Assembly: GCA_003313425.1 (NCBI GenBank)
Contig: NHZP01000009.1
Coordinates: forward strand, 186,001 to 250,000
From: Pseudopyrenochaeta lycopersici
Taxonomy: Eukaryota > Ascomycota > Dothideomycetes > Pleosporales > Pseudopyrenochaetaceae
Length of the DNA: 64,000 bases
Direction: 5' to 3'
Shown here in pieces: positions 42,976-53,934 of this stretch (the stretch's first letter is position 1; each line of letters starts with the position of its first letter). The translations under genes and the position numbers were made by a program. The notes beneath the pieces were generated by a model that worked only from the letters and a program-made list of their open reading frames with translations, was not told the origin of the DNA and ran no database searches.

Positions 42976-45225
42976 TCAAACACCAGCGCCGAATTTCTGG
43001 TCCGAACAACACACCGCCGGTTCATGTTTCGTCTCTCCAAACGCCAACTTGCTTAATTTGTCAACCAGGGTACTACCCTGCTTAATGCCACTCGGTACAC
43101 TGCAGTAACTCGGTGGAATATCGAGACATGGATTCCGCGTAAAGAAGTTGCGGGGCCTCAGGAGCAATGTCATTGGCTCAGCTGGCATGACGGGGAAATC
43201 CTCAGGAGATGGGAAGTGTGTGATCCCAAAAGTATGCCAGAGTACAACATCTGTATTGACAAGATCGGCGGATGGATTTGCCTGAATCCAGGCGGGGATG
43301 CCTTGAGAAGGTTCTCCAGAGGTTTGAGGAACGTGGCGGCCCGCTGGATGTATCTGCGCATCGTCGTCTGCTCTCTTGTCAGCCTCAGTGTCTCCGAAAT
43401 ATCCAATACAAGGACTTACACTTCGTGACATGTACCGCATGCCTCGCAAAACCCGCCCTCTTCCATACCAATCCTCCTGGTTTCGGTAGTAGCTCCGGTA
43501 CTTCCCGGCTTACCAGCTTATAGCTCACAGGCTTCTTGCTGTATGGGTTTAGTTTGTTCTCATTAGACATTTCCCATGTCCGACTAGTAGCACCGTTATA
43601 GTCCGTAGCTGCTTGTTCTGGTGTACTGAGCTTCGTTTTCTTCGCGTAGAATGCGTTGCCGTACTTGTTCTCGGTGCTGCCGACTTCGCCGTCACCACGT
43701 GCAGCGTCAACCATGAAGACTGTGTTGTCAGGACCATCAATGTTAGGATCTATGCGTAGGCAGAACAAGTGTTGGTGGTTGTGTGCGTTGACGCCGGGAT
43801 AGACTTCGGTGCCCCAGCCTTTCAGATCTTCGCCGGGAAGCATGGCATACGTATTCAAGATGCCGGTAAGCTTGATTTCCAACTGAATGGTACCATCGAG
43901 GTGCAGAATCCAATATACGCAGTACTCGTAATTGGCGGCAGTGAATATATGCGAGATAAGGAGTTTGCGGGCTCGAGTTACGGTGACACTGTCGTCACGG
44001 AAGTCCGTGTGCTTAAAGAGAATACCAGCATCCTCCTCGTGAATGCAAATGGCGTTCTTGATTGTGGTCGCTGCACCAGCTCGGTTTACGAATGCTGCAT
44101 CCATATAGTGGATTGCGCCCTTGCAGTCACATCCCAGGCTAAGCGAGTTGGTCATGTAGCCACCCCCATACTCTCCTAAATCGAAGGCGTGTTTTCGTTG
44201 ATGAGGGTGTTCTGGGTTCCCGTATGGAACGACCATTTCAGCAAGCGAAAGTCTCCAGAAAGTGTCTCGTACGGTGCCCTTGTCATTAAATGTGATATTG
44301 GAAAGAACCACGCCCTCACGATAGTTGAAGCCGACATGCAATTTCCAATTCGCCCAGCTAATGTATCTTCCATCCATCTTGAACGAGACACCCTCAGGCT
44401 GCGTGATGTTGATTGGCTTCAAATCCTTCCTGTACCCGCCCTCCGCCTCAATAGCAGCGGCATGGTAATTGTTCGGTGGTGCTTTATTCAGCGGTCTCCG
44501 GACAGGCGGAACATCAATATGGATGATCTCTTGGGTATCTGAATTGTAGATTGGACAGAAATCAAGAGGGTAGCTGTACTGGCTGTCATCGACGTGCGGA
44601 CGATAATACATGAGAGCTTGCTGGAGACGAACTTTGGTGCCAAAGCGCTCGTCGTAGCCAATCGTCCATGCTAAATGCGATCAATGAAGTTCATTTTATT
44701 GTCTCGTCGATACTCACGGTCGCAGTAAACTTTGGGCATATCCTCTGGCGGAATTCCCACAAGACCACACTGCTCAATTACCTTAGGGTCTTTTCGTACA
44801 ATAGTTTCTACAATCTGAAGATCCTCCATGGTGATCTGTCCGCTTCATTAGCACTGCACCAGACAGGAGACTCCATCTTTTCTATTCACCAAAGGCTGTA
44901 CACCATCCGTCAACTCCCAACTGATGATCTTTCCTTCGTTCAGATCCACGTGCCCGTCATAGACCTTGCTTCCCCTACCGATACAAACGACATCTGCAAC
45001 TCGATGTGGCCGTGGCGCGTGCTCTGGGTCTTTCGTCCATGCCATCATTTCCACCTTGCGCGGCTCCCACAGCGTAACAGCATTGAAGAAAACATTGCTA
45101 TGCTCTTTGCGTATTGTTGCTACAGCTTGCTCGATCTCCGTTTTGCTAAGAGGGTCAAATGGATGTGGTAGCTCGCCAAGGCCCGTTAGATGGGAAGCTG
45201 CTTGCTTCAAACGATCGAGAGCCAT
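42976..45225 (-). CDS. Copper amine oxidase
   Basis: Four exons: 45225-44890, 44835-44718, 44670-43420 and 43367-42976; introns of 54, 47 and 52 nt with GTGAAT, GTGAGT and GTAAGT donors. The product has 698 residues, the usual size. NYEYCVYW at about residue 399 carries the Tyr that becomes the topaquinone cofactor; the catalytic base is the Asp of FDLGEYGGG, 84 residues before it, the normal spacing. AHNHQHLF and the later GITHFPSPEDFPVMP provide the three copper ligands. DPWTIGYDERFG and GRHVPQTSGEPSQGIP are family motifs. There is no signal peptide, and the C-terminus (GAGV) is not a type-1 peroxisomal signal, so it is probably cytosolic. The enzyme oxidises primary amines to aldehyde, ammonia and hydrogen peroxide, likely for nitrogen scavenging. 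Confidence 0.95.
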
Positions 45226-46972
45226 AGTGTGTGAATAATGCGCCTGGGAACAGGAAAGAAGAAAGCTTAGAGTGCGGAGGCCCTCAAGGGTTCAGCGGGG
45301 TCTTAAAGCTCCCAAGGCCGATTCATAGCGGACCCGCGATGCGACTGAACGGGACAATACCAAGCGTTCTATTCATCAATTTCTCTTATTTCCTGCCAAT
45401 GATATTCTTCTAGTCGCTTCTCAAAGCATTTTAAGTTGTCACTGATCGAGCTCTCAATCGCGGCTATCAACGCGATAAGGGCGCTGTCGGACTCTCGCAC
45501 CCCTCTCGGTTAGCGCTTCCCCACCTCTCCATGCACATCAACTTCTGGCTGGTGGTCGCGGGTAAGCTGTCGTCGAGAAATAATGCAACGCGTGTTTAGT
45601 TTCACCCATCTTCGGACGTTTGCTGTATACATTCGGCTTGATGCTGCGGAAGTACGTGGAAGAACACCTTCACGCTTCTGTCCAAATGGGCAAGGTCCAA
45701 GCGATGCGACAGCAAGACGGGTTGAAACCTAAGGTAGGTCTTCTCGACTTGCTGCTGAGCTCAATGTCGGATGAACTCAACTAGCCCCGACTTCGGATTA
45801 TATACCGTTGAAAAAAAAAGACCCCCCAATATTTGCACATAGAAGCCTCCAGCTGCAAGCAAGAACTTGATGATAAGAGTTATTGTCAATAGTATGGTGT
45901 ACTTAGGTTCTTGGACGTTCGTGAATACACGATTCTGGGTGGTGAAGAGGAACCACTCGTAGATAACACAAGTTGAAGCTCGGCGTTAGGTCGGTAGGTT
46001 CGGGAAGCGGAAGTGTTGAGGCTGACAGGTCATTTGTGTGCTTTGGTGCAAATGGTTTTTTGGAAAGCTCTTGATCCCTTGTGATAGAGGTGACGGTATG
46101 AAAGAAAGAAGTGGCTATGTGAGCGATATCAATGTCATTTATATCAGACCGTAGTTGCGGGAGGCAACACGTTGTCAGAGTATGGTCACTCCTCTTGCTA
46201 CACTCTTGCTATTACCAGATTATCATGATTGTTGGACACACGAGGAAGTCTTTTTTAAGATTTATATCTAAAGTATTATTCTCGTTCTATGACCGGCATC
46301 CTGGTAAGCCTTGCTGTGCTTATCCACGTCTTTATGAGAAGGTTGGCAAGTATGCGACAGAACTTCCCTAGATAAGGCTAATAATAAACTGGCATTCTGA
46401 GACGACGGCAGGCTGACTGGGTAAGGGAGTCATTGTCATCTCTACCTTGGTAGTTAACGCGACACGGCATTCTCTGCGGTCCGAAAGCTAGAATGACAAC
46501 ACACAGCCTTAAAAATTGTTAAAAAGACTAGTAAAATGCACTAAGATGAGAATGATCTGTATACTTATGCATCTTATCTTTGGCAGGTAGCGTAAAGAGC
46601 ACGTTGGGCGAGAGAAACACTTTGCCTGGTGTTATGTCGCTAAAAAATGGACTAATCTTAAACCGACCTAGTGATTTCCATGTTCGGTCGATCTAAAAGA
46701 AAGCTAAGCAAACACACTCTACGGTCTTTGAGCGCACACAGCATCGTCTACGAGAGAACTTGACAGCTTCTGGGGTTTTGAGGCGTGTTGGTATGTTTTG
46801 TATCTAGGTAATAACTGCCTGTGACTACTTCTGAAGTTTAAGAGGCCGCGGAGTAGACTGCGGCACGTTTTGGGACTAAACTAATTTCTTCTCGTTGCGC
46901 GCGCGCGAGCCCTTGTCGATGCCCATTGAATAGAGCAGTCTATCAGATTTGCCATTCTCATATCAGGTCAGG
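45226..46972. other. Intergenic, one possible small spliced gene inside
   Basis: About 1.75 kb. Apart from the candidate at 45531-45811 I see no gene. It is AT-rich, with a GC-alternating stretch (gcgcgcgcgc) near 46898. Confidence 0.45.
45531..45811 (+). CDS. Candidate small spliced gene, 63 residues
   Basis: Three proposed exons: 45531-45561, 45600-45733 and 45785-45811. Donors GTAAGC and GTAGGT, acceptors TTTAG and ACTAG. Joined, they give a continuous frame from ATG to TGA: start MHINFWLVVAVSPIFGRLLY, a hydrophobic-then-amphipathic middle (TFGLMLRKYVEEHLHASVQM) and a basic end. The middle exon looks like a helix with regular charge, and two splice joints restore one frame to a stop, which is mildly unlikely by chance. 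The first intron is only 38 nt, at the lower limit for fungi, and a competing frame through the same middle exon also stays open (MQRVFSFTHLRTF), so the case is weak. No family recognised. Confidence 0.33.
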
Positions 46973-49127
46973 ATGAGCAATCCCTTGACTGAGGCGGATA
47001 TAATCTTCCCTCATCTGTCCAATACCCCGAATATTTCTAGGACGCTGTCATCACTTCGCCGGTCGACACTATCGATCAGAAACCGACTTTCCTCCATATC
47101 GTCAGACAGCACGTTTGTTACCTCAGTTGCAGAAGCTTACAACCTTCCGCTTGTGGCGAATGAGAGGTGTGGAAGCTGGTACATCCCACCGCTTCTGAAA
47201 TCCGAGTCCGTATACTTCAAAAGTACAGACGGCCATATGGGCGAGTGGGCATTTAGCTTGAGACGTTTGAACCTGCAACTTGTAGATATGGCGGTGAATT
47301 GGGGTGGGGCTGTGATTGTGGACTCGACTAGGAGGGGAAAGAGTATGCCTGATGCGTTGAGCAAGACGGTGCCCGTATGGTGTTGTGTTATCAATCGAGC
47401 TCTCCTCGGCAACGAGGCTGGTAAGCATGAATTATACACACCGCCTCTAGCTGTGTCGGAAAGTGAGCACGCACAAATTGAGCGGAGGATTGACGGCTTT
47501 GTAGAGCAGTTTCTGGTGAGTTTTCCAATGGTAAAATTAACACCGCCATGAATCGTCTAAGGCGAAATAGGACATCTGCAAACCCAACATTGCACAACTC
47601 CGCAACAAACTCAAGAAACCTCTTCGACCCATATGGGTAACTCAGCAATCATCTTTGCCAGACTCACCGCCTTCATTTCCCGATTTCTATCCAATTATTC
47701 AGTGCACTGCATCTCGAAGGGTCAGTGGCGCCGAGAGTTCGCAGGCTGGCTATATTCAAGGCGCTGCTGATGACCATGAATCATGGTCGCATGGACTTAC
47801 GCCGACACTGTTTTGGGCGAATAAAGAGTTACTCATAAAGACCAGTGAAGAGGACGCGCCAAGTGTAATTGCTAGACTGATCACGGAAGAGGAGGGAAGT
47901 GATGCAATCGCAACGTTGATCATGCCGACAGAAAACGTATACATCGCATCAAGCGAGAATATTGGCCTGAAACCGTTCAACGTGGTAATCAGCTGTACAC
48001 CCGAACCCCTGCGTCGCACAAGTCTTGAGGACGCGAAGATCAAACACTACCTTCATCTCAAGTGTCAGGCAGGCAAACTGGGGTCCCGTGACCTGCGAAC
48101 TGAGCTCCCAAAACTCCTTGACTTCTTCGCATCCTTTGCATCGCCATTTTCGGAGAAAATCCTAGTGTGCTGTCCCACTGGCAAGGATCTTTCCGTTGGT
48201 ACAGCCCTTGCACTTCTTTGTTTGTATGCAGGCGAGGAAGGAGATATCGACTTGAGCAAAAGGAAGAGCAGTGGCGATATTGGAAAGGCATTCATCAAAC
48301 AACGATTGAGTTGGGTCACAATGAGCAACCCTGCGCTGAACCCGAGTCGAGCCACGCTACAGAGTGTGAATGCTGCTTTACTAGAAAGTCGGGCGCCGAA
48401 AGCGAATTTCGGAAGGAGTTCAAGTAGGTCAGAGCCAGAGTGTGTACTGGCTATGAGCGAATCAATATCGTTAGCGCAGGAATCCGAAGTGGAGCAGGGA
48501 GTAGAAGCAAAGAGTGACAGCAGCAATACCAAGGGTGGACCACCAGAAATCCCTTGGACGATCTTCAGCCACCTGAAAACCTCAGCCGACCGGCCCTGGA
48601 CCTTTGTCCGTACTCTCTATTCCAAATTCGCCACACATCCCTCAGGCACTGTGACGGGAACGGCGACGTTTACTCACTGCACGGTCCCCTTGCCGTCTCC
48701 TCCAACGCTCCTGTACGCAGAGGAAGGCGAATTTATAACTGACACGGGCCTTCGATTCACAGCGAGGCGCAAATATGTTTATCGACTCAAGCCATCGGCT
48801 GAAGGTATGAGGGAATATGTCGTCGTGCACTTCTTCGACGACGAGAAGATGGCTCGCTCAGTGGTTGCAGATGGTGTAGGAGAAAGAGGCGAGGGCATTG
48901 GCGGGGTATTCGTTGAGATGGGCAATGTCAACATGAAGGAAGATGTCATGGAGGCAATGAACAGGGAACAACATCTTTGTGCTGAAGATGTGTATGCTGC
49001 GAGTTGGAAGTTTTCAAAGGCCATGGCTGACCCTACACACCAAGGGGAAGTGTGGTGGGAAGTTCGGTACGACGTCAAAGGGCCGAAGAAAGATTATGTG
49101 AGTAGTACGCGGTATACTCGGCTGTAG
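46973..49127 (+). CDS. RIT1: Initiator-tRNA A64 2'-O-ribosylphosphate transferase fused to a DUF6314 domain
   Basis: Two exons: 46973-47515 and 47571-49127 (55-nt intron, GTGAGT/AATAG), 699 residues. The RIT1 part occupies about residues 1-460: NISRTLSSLRRSTLSIRNRL, VANERCGSWYIPP, YFKSTDGHMGEWAFSLRRLN, DSTRRGKSMPDALSKTVPVW, LRPIWVTQQSS and the phosphatase-like CCPTGKDLSVGTAL near 380. This enzyme adds a ribosyl-phosphate to A64 of initiator tRNA, which keeps it out of elongation. The next 45 residues are a Ser-rich linker. From about residue 510 a second domain begins (IFSHLKTSADRPWTFVRTL), with LLYAEEGEF, YVYRLKP, HLCAEDVYAA and WEVRYDVKGPKKDY, the motifs of DUF6314. The frame through the joint is open and unspliced, so this is one protein by sequence. 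Confidence 0.88.
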
Positions 49128-49186
49128 AGACCATGATTGCGTCCGAAAGAGATGAATTAGGAATATAGGGTATCAAGCCGTCTACC

Positions 49187-49219
49187 AACAGGAACAGCAG
49201 TAACAGCAGCAGCAGCAAA
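49187..49219. repeat. CAG/AAC-rich imperfect repeat
   Basis: Imperfect trinucleotide tract (cag, aac, caa units) directly upstream of the poly-A run, in the 3' intergenic region. Confidence 0.7.
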
Positions 49220-49224
49220 GAGTG

Positions 49225-49264
<40 letters not shown>
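49225..49264. repeat. Poly-A tract, 40 bases
   Basis: An uninterrupted run of 40 A on the plus strand between the 3' ends of two convergent genes. Length may be an assembly estimate. Confidence 0.85.
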
Positions 49265-49265
<1 letters not shown>

Positions 49266-49291
49266 ACCGCCTACTCCTTCGCAGCTCGACA

Positions 49292-50741
49292 TTACTTGAT
49301 CCTCAGTATTCTAAGAATCATTGTGGCAAACTTGACAATAACATTGATGACCAGGGCGAGGGCACCGATAGGAACGAATATCTGCAACCACTCGTACCAT
49401 TTGACGGGTCGAACTTCAGTTTCGATCCAGCCTGCGCCTTTCAGTGGTTGTCCACCGTTGACGTTTGGTGTGACACCGTCGTCGGCGGGGAAACGCTGAT
49501 TCTCGACAAAATACTGGAGCAGGTCATCTTTCTCCCGCCAGCGAGCGAGCAGCCAGTCGCCAAAGACCTTCTCATCATGGGTAGGTATGTCAGCAATGCG
49601 GAAGCGGCGTATGTGTATGTTTACGGATTTTGGTTGTCGGCCCTGGAAATAGGTGCCTCGGAGGGTGAAGAGGTCTTGGCCGTATTGACCGACGCTGGCA
49701 GGGCGATGGGTCAGTCATTGTTTTGGAGCCAGAAGAAAGGGGGCATTGTAGACTTACGGGACGCCTTCGTATGCCAGAGTACAGTCGTACATGTAGTCAA
49801 CCGTGGTCTTGAGCTCCTGTAGGCAAAAGGACAAGCCGGTGCTTCGGGGCAGCAGGGCATGCCTCAAATCGTCAATGTTGTTCTTGTCGGCCCACTTCTT
49901 GCTCGCATTGCGGCCGTTGTTGCTGAGATTGGTGCCCTCGGGGAAGATGAGCAGCCACATGGGATCAAGGCCGGTGGAGCCCGACAAGGGCCCGCTATGA
50001 CTTGTGCTGAGTTTCTTGAGTCGATGGTGAAATCGCTCCTTGTCTGTGGACCATTTGCGCGAGAGGAAGATGAAGCCGTAGAGCATCATGCCGGTGCCGA
50101 GGATGGGGATGTATTTGATCGACTCCTTGAGGATAATGTAGAGGTGGCCGTGCATGGAGCAGGTGTAGGACACCCACCACAGGTAGACCCAGTCTGTGTA
50201 GATCTGTTGGGCGTGAGCTCTGGCTGGGGAGGAAGGCGGTGGCCGACGGAAGGGGAAGGGGGAAGGGACGCACCTGGTGGTTTGAGATGAGGACGATGCG
50301 GTCTGGGAAGTCGCACTCGAGGCGGCCGTCGGCGGTCTTGCGGAGCTGGCCCCTCACGCTCTCGTCGCCGCTGATTCTCATCTTGACAGGGGCCCACCAG
50401 TACGTCATGGTGGTGGTGACGACGCCAAAGTGCTGCTTCGTCATGGCCATCCATGCGTAGAAGAGGTCCTTGCTGTACAGGTAGAGGGGCGCGCCAATGT
50501 ACTGGGTGAGGGCGATGCTGAGGCAGGGCGTTAGCATGCTGTAGGCGGGCCGTCAGCGCGCCGTGAAGAGGGTGTAGACGCACGCAAGGATGCTGCCGTT
50601 GAAGTACACAGCAAAGAGGAACATGCGGAGGGCCTGCTGCACGGCGCCATGCTTGATGTCGCCGCCCGGGTGTGTGGTGGGCTGGTGGACGGCGGGCGCA
50701 GGTGCGGGGGCCTGTCGGTGCCTCAAGCCCTTGGTGGCCAT
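49292..50741 (-). CDS. Lysophospholipid / 1-acylglycerol-3-phosphate acyltransferase (PlsC family)
   Basis: Four exons: 50741-50584, 50517-50274, 50203-49758 and 49694-49292; introns of 66, 70 and 63 nt with GTGCGT, GTGCGT and GTAAGT donors. 416 residues, start MATKGLRHRQAP. A hydrophobic stretch near the N-terminus (LRMFLFAVYFNGSILA) is a membrane anchor. The acyltransferase motifs are NHQIYTDW (NHx4D; His about 133, Asp about 138) and FPEGTNLS (about 221-226). A C-terminal hydrophobic segment (IFVPIGALALVINVIV) is a second anchor. Relatives such as yeast Cst26 move acyl chains on lysophospholipids, including phosphatidylinositol and cardiolipin precursors; the exact substrate is not determined. 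It is divergent from the NAD kinase, 187 bp apart. Confidence 0.88.
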
Positions 50742-50928
50742 GGTGGTGGTTGTGTTTGCAGGAGCATGAGGGCGTGAGGCGGTGGTCATAAGCCAGGCAC
50801 GAGCTGACTGCCGCGTGAAGCCGGTCAAGGCAGCCAGCCCCGCGGGCAGGGATGTTGGCTCGCGTAGCGGAAGCTAGGACGGCAGACTCACCTGCAGCTG
50901 TGCCTGTGCAGGGCGAAAGGCCGTCGAG
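50742..50928. promoter_or_regulatory. Bidirectional promoter, acyltransferase / NAD(H) kinase
   Basis: 187 bp, the tightest divergent pair in the window. It is GC-rich. No TATA box. Confidence 0.55.
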
Positions 50929-52251
50929 ATGCCATGTCTTCCCACCATGAAGCTGGCGCAGCCCCGCGTCCTGCCATGGCGCCCACGACGCGCTGCGCGC
51001 CTGCTCTCGTCCAGCGCGCGCCGCCGCCAGATCAACCACATCGCCGAGCTCCCCGCCCGCATCACGCCGTCGTACCTGCAGTCGCCGGCAAACACGCTCC
51101 TCAGCCTGCAGTGGCCCTCCCCCCCGCGCAACATCCTCGTCACCAAGAAGAAGCGCACGCCCAACATCACCGAGTCGGTCATCCACTTCACCACCCACAT
51201 CCGCTCCACCTACCCCGCCATCAACATCATCTTCGAGCCCGAGTCTGCCCGCGAACTGCACCACCTGCTGCCCTTCCCCGTCTACTCGTACCCCTCCGGC
51301 CCGCCCGCGCCCCAGCTCCTCTCCGATAAGACGGACCTGGTCTGCACCCTGGGCGGCGATGGCACCCTGCTGCGCGCCAGCAGCCTCTTCAGCCACGCCG
51401 CCAGCGTCCCGCCCGTCCTGAGCTTCGCCATGGGCACCATTGGCTTCCTGGGCGAGTTCAAGTTCAACGAGTACAAGCGCGCCTTCCGCGAGGTCTACAT
51501 GAGCGGCGCCCCCGACACGTACTCGGCCCTGGCCGACTCGCTGCAAGGGAACCCCCCGCGCCTGCCCGCCTCGCCCGACGACCCGCTGGACCGCCCGCTG
51601 AGCTACGCAGACATACGCGGAAAGGCCATGGGCACCAACCGCACCGCACGCATCCTGCTGCGCAACCGCCTCAAGGTGGGCGTCTTTGGGCCCGACGGCA
51701 CCCGCATCGGCGGCGCACACGGCGACACATACGCCCTCAACGAAGTCACCCTGCATCGTGGCTCGAGCCCGCACCTCAAAATCATCGACGTCTACATCAA
51801 CAACCGCTTCCTGACCGAAGCCGTGGCCGACGGCATGATTATCAGCTCGCCAACCGGTAGCACCGCCTATTCACTGTCGTCGGGCGGGAGCATTGTCCAC
51901 CCCCTCGTCCCCTCGCTCATGTTGACCCCAATCTGCCCCCGATCCTTGTCCTTCCGCCCGCTCGTCCTGCCATCCGAGACGCCCATTACACTGCGCCTTG
52001 GCGAGAAGAATCGAGGCCGTGAAGTCGAAGTCAGCATCGACGGCAAGACCATTACCGAGAAACTGGGCACCGGCATGGAGGTTCGCATCGCCGGGGAGGA
52101 GGTTCAAAAAGCCGACCAGGGCTGGCAAGGCGGTGTTCCAAGCATCGTGCGCGGTACCACAGGGAAAGAGGACATGGCTGAAGACCACTGGGTTGGCGGC
52201 TTGAACGCCTTATTGAAATTCAATTATCCCTTTGGAGACCAAGAGCCCTAA
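50929..52251 (+). CDS. POS5: NAD(H) kinase, mitochondrial POS5-like
   Basis: One exon, 440 residues from the ATG at 50929; a second ATG six codons on is an alternative. The N-terminus (MKLAQPRVLPWRPRRAARLLSSSARRRQ) is a strong mitochondrial presequence. NAD-kinase motifs: TLGGDGTLLRAS (141-152), GTIGFLG, ALNEVTLHRG, the NAD-binding stretch ISSPTGSTAYSLSSGGSIVHP, then PRSLSFRPLVLP and VSIDGK. The enzyme phosphorylates NADH or NAD+ with ATP and provides mitochondrial NADPH. The presequence supports the Pos5 branch rather than cytosolic Utr1. Coding sequence is very GC-rich at third positions here, and a longer open frame on the opposite strand is a shadow of that bias. Confidence 0.92.
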   Translation: MPCLPTMKLAQPRVLPWRPRRAARLLSSSARRRQINHIAELPARITPSYLQSPANTLLSLQWPSPPRNILVTKKKRTPNITESVIHFTTHIRSTYPAINIIFEPESARELHHLLPFPVYSYPSGPPAPQLLSDKTDLVCTLGGDGTLLRASSLFSHAASVPPVLSFAMGTIGFLGEFKFNEYKRAFREVYMSGAPDTYSALADSLQGNPPRLPASPDDPLDRPLSYADIRGKAMGTNRTARILLRNRLKVGVFGPDGTRIGGAHGDTYALNEVTLHRGSSPHLKIIDVYINNRFLTEAVADGMIISSPTGSTAYSLSSGGSIVHPLVPSLMLTPICPRSLSFRPLVLPSETPITLRLGEKNRGREVEVSIDGKTITEKLGTGMEVRIAGEEVQKADQGWQGGVPSIVRGTTGKEDMAEDHWVGGLNALLKFNYPFGDQEP

Positions 52252-52658
52252 GCGCTCACGGCAGCAAGGCGCATCAAAGATTCTAACGACGACTATGAGG
52301 GAGAGAGTGGGCACGTTTCATTGCTCATCGTGGCTGATTGTAAACACATATGTAAACCCATCATCTACAGCCGGCATTGCAATTCTGAAGCATTACCCGG
52401 CGTTCATAGGGGTGATAATTATATAAAAAAGATAAACACAAAAATGAAAACAAAAGAGTCCTGCAGCACGTTACATGTTGGCATCATGTGGGTTGGACAA
52501 AACGTCAACATACAAGCGCCACTAGCGCGCTAAATCCTCCTCCCCCCTCCCCCCCTGCCCATGGCGCCAACTGCGGAGTTGAAGCCACACCTCCGAAACC
52601 ATGGTTCCACGACCAACATCCCTCCAACAATGTCCACAGCACATCGCTGCATTCGATA
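52252..52658. other. Intergenic between tandem plus-strand genes
   Basis: 407 bp with the NAD kinase 3' end and the phosphatase promoter. No gene recognised. Confidence 0.5.
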
Positions 52659-53808
52659 ATGCCTGCCCAACCACATAGGCGTAGCACCAATGACCTTCTA
52701 AACTCTACAGGCTTTCTGGGAGCAACTGCCCGCTTCTGGCAGGTAGGCAAAAAGGCCATTCCGCGTGCATGCCAAACTTTACGCTAATGAATAGTACAGC
52801 GTTCGTACGCTTCCGACTATGTTGGACTCGCTATACTGATCAGCGGGTATATACTGGTAGATTGCCCAACAGCTATACCCATACAAGCCCTATCCCATTG
52901 ACAGTCACGCGCAGATTCAGTTCCTCGCCGAACCCTTCCATCGCATGTTCTTCCTGGACAACCTCGCAATCGGATACCCACACGCTGAAATTGAGCGCGT
53001 ACCTGTGTGTACGTACGCCTCGCAATACCCCGACCTCCCCGACCCCGACCCTCTATGCTTTTTACGCCCCAGTCTGCTGACCACAACTGTAGCATGGCTA
53101 TTCATATACGCCGGCGCAGTCCCCCTCGGCATCCTTGTAGTATGGGCGCTCCTCGCTCGCCCCGGCACGCACAAAGCACACGTCACCATCCTCGGCTGGT
53201 TCATAAGCTTGATCCTCACCCTGTTCATCACTGATGTGATCAAGAATGCGGTAGGGAGGCCACGGCCCGATTTGATTGCACGCTGTAAGCCGGAGCCAGG
53301 CACACCCGCAAACCAGCTCGTTACATTTCATGTTTGTACCGAAAAGGACCATCATGTACTGCACGACGGCTGGCGCAGCTTCCCCAGCGGGCACAGCAGC
53401 TTCTCCTTTAGCGGACTGGGATATCTGGCGCTATTCATTGCTGGCCAATGTCACGTCTACCGCCCCCGAGCCGATCTCGCTCGTGTCCTGCTTGCCCTGA
53501 CACCGCTCCTGTGTGCCGCTCTAATTGCTATATCGCGCTGCGAAGATTACCGGCACGATGTCTACGATGTCTCGGTTGGCTCCGTCTTGGGAATGGCCGT
53601 GGCACACTACACATACAGAAGATACTATCCCGCATTGAGGAGCAAAGCCTGTGCCACCCCCTACCCGAACCCTGCCGACGAGCCAAAAGGATTTGTCAAG
53701 GCCAAGGACGACGAAGAAAGCTTGAGAGGGGCACAGGAGTTCGAACTGGACGATTTCGATGAAGAGGACCACGAGCGGGAGGACAGGCCGTTGAATGGTA
53801 GAAGATAG
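52659..53808 (+). CDS. DPP1: PAP2-family lipid phosphatase (DPP1/LPP-like)
   Basis: Four exons: 52659-52742, 52800-52856, 52915-53008 and 53093-53808; 316 residues. Donors GTAGGC, GTAGAT and GTACGT; acceptors ACAG, GCAG and GTAG. The last intron (84 nt) stays open if kept, but removing it restores VPVSWLFIYAGAVPLG, the usual continuation. The three PAP2 motifs are KNAVGRPRPD, FPSGHSSFSF and SRCEDYRHDVYDV. About six hydrophobic segments are seen, as in Dpp1, and the C-terminus is acidic. Dpp1-type enzymes remove phosphate from diacylglycerol pyrophosphate, phosphatidate and lysophosphatidate at vacuolar or Golgi membranes. It converges on the LaeA-like gene, 126 bp apart. Confidence 0.92.
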
Positions 53809-53934
53809 TCAAAGACACTATTTCCCTACCCAGCCCTCCAAAACAGGCCGTCATTTCATTAGCCCCATGGCTGATGCAATCTCCTGAATACAATTAGGCC
53901 TCTACATGAAAATTCACAAACACTCGCAGCCTCC

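Larger units (their letters stand above)
49128..49291. other. Short region between convergent genes with CAG-rich and poly-A tracts
   Basis: 164 bp between the RIT1 fusion and acyltransferase stops, largely made of the simple repeats described separately. Confidence 0.8.

Noticed and set aside
42555..43085. Plus-strand frame of 176 codons between the carrier and the amine oxidase
   Set aside because: It overlaps the amine oxidase 3' exon in antisense, has no domain and competes with a minus-strand frame.
50086..51774. Minus-strand open frame of 562 codons over the NAD(H) kinase
   Set aside because: It is antisense to a clear enzyme gene with strong third-position GC bias, which keeps the opposite frame open. 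The product is low-complexity and has no domain.
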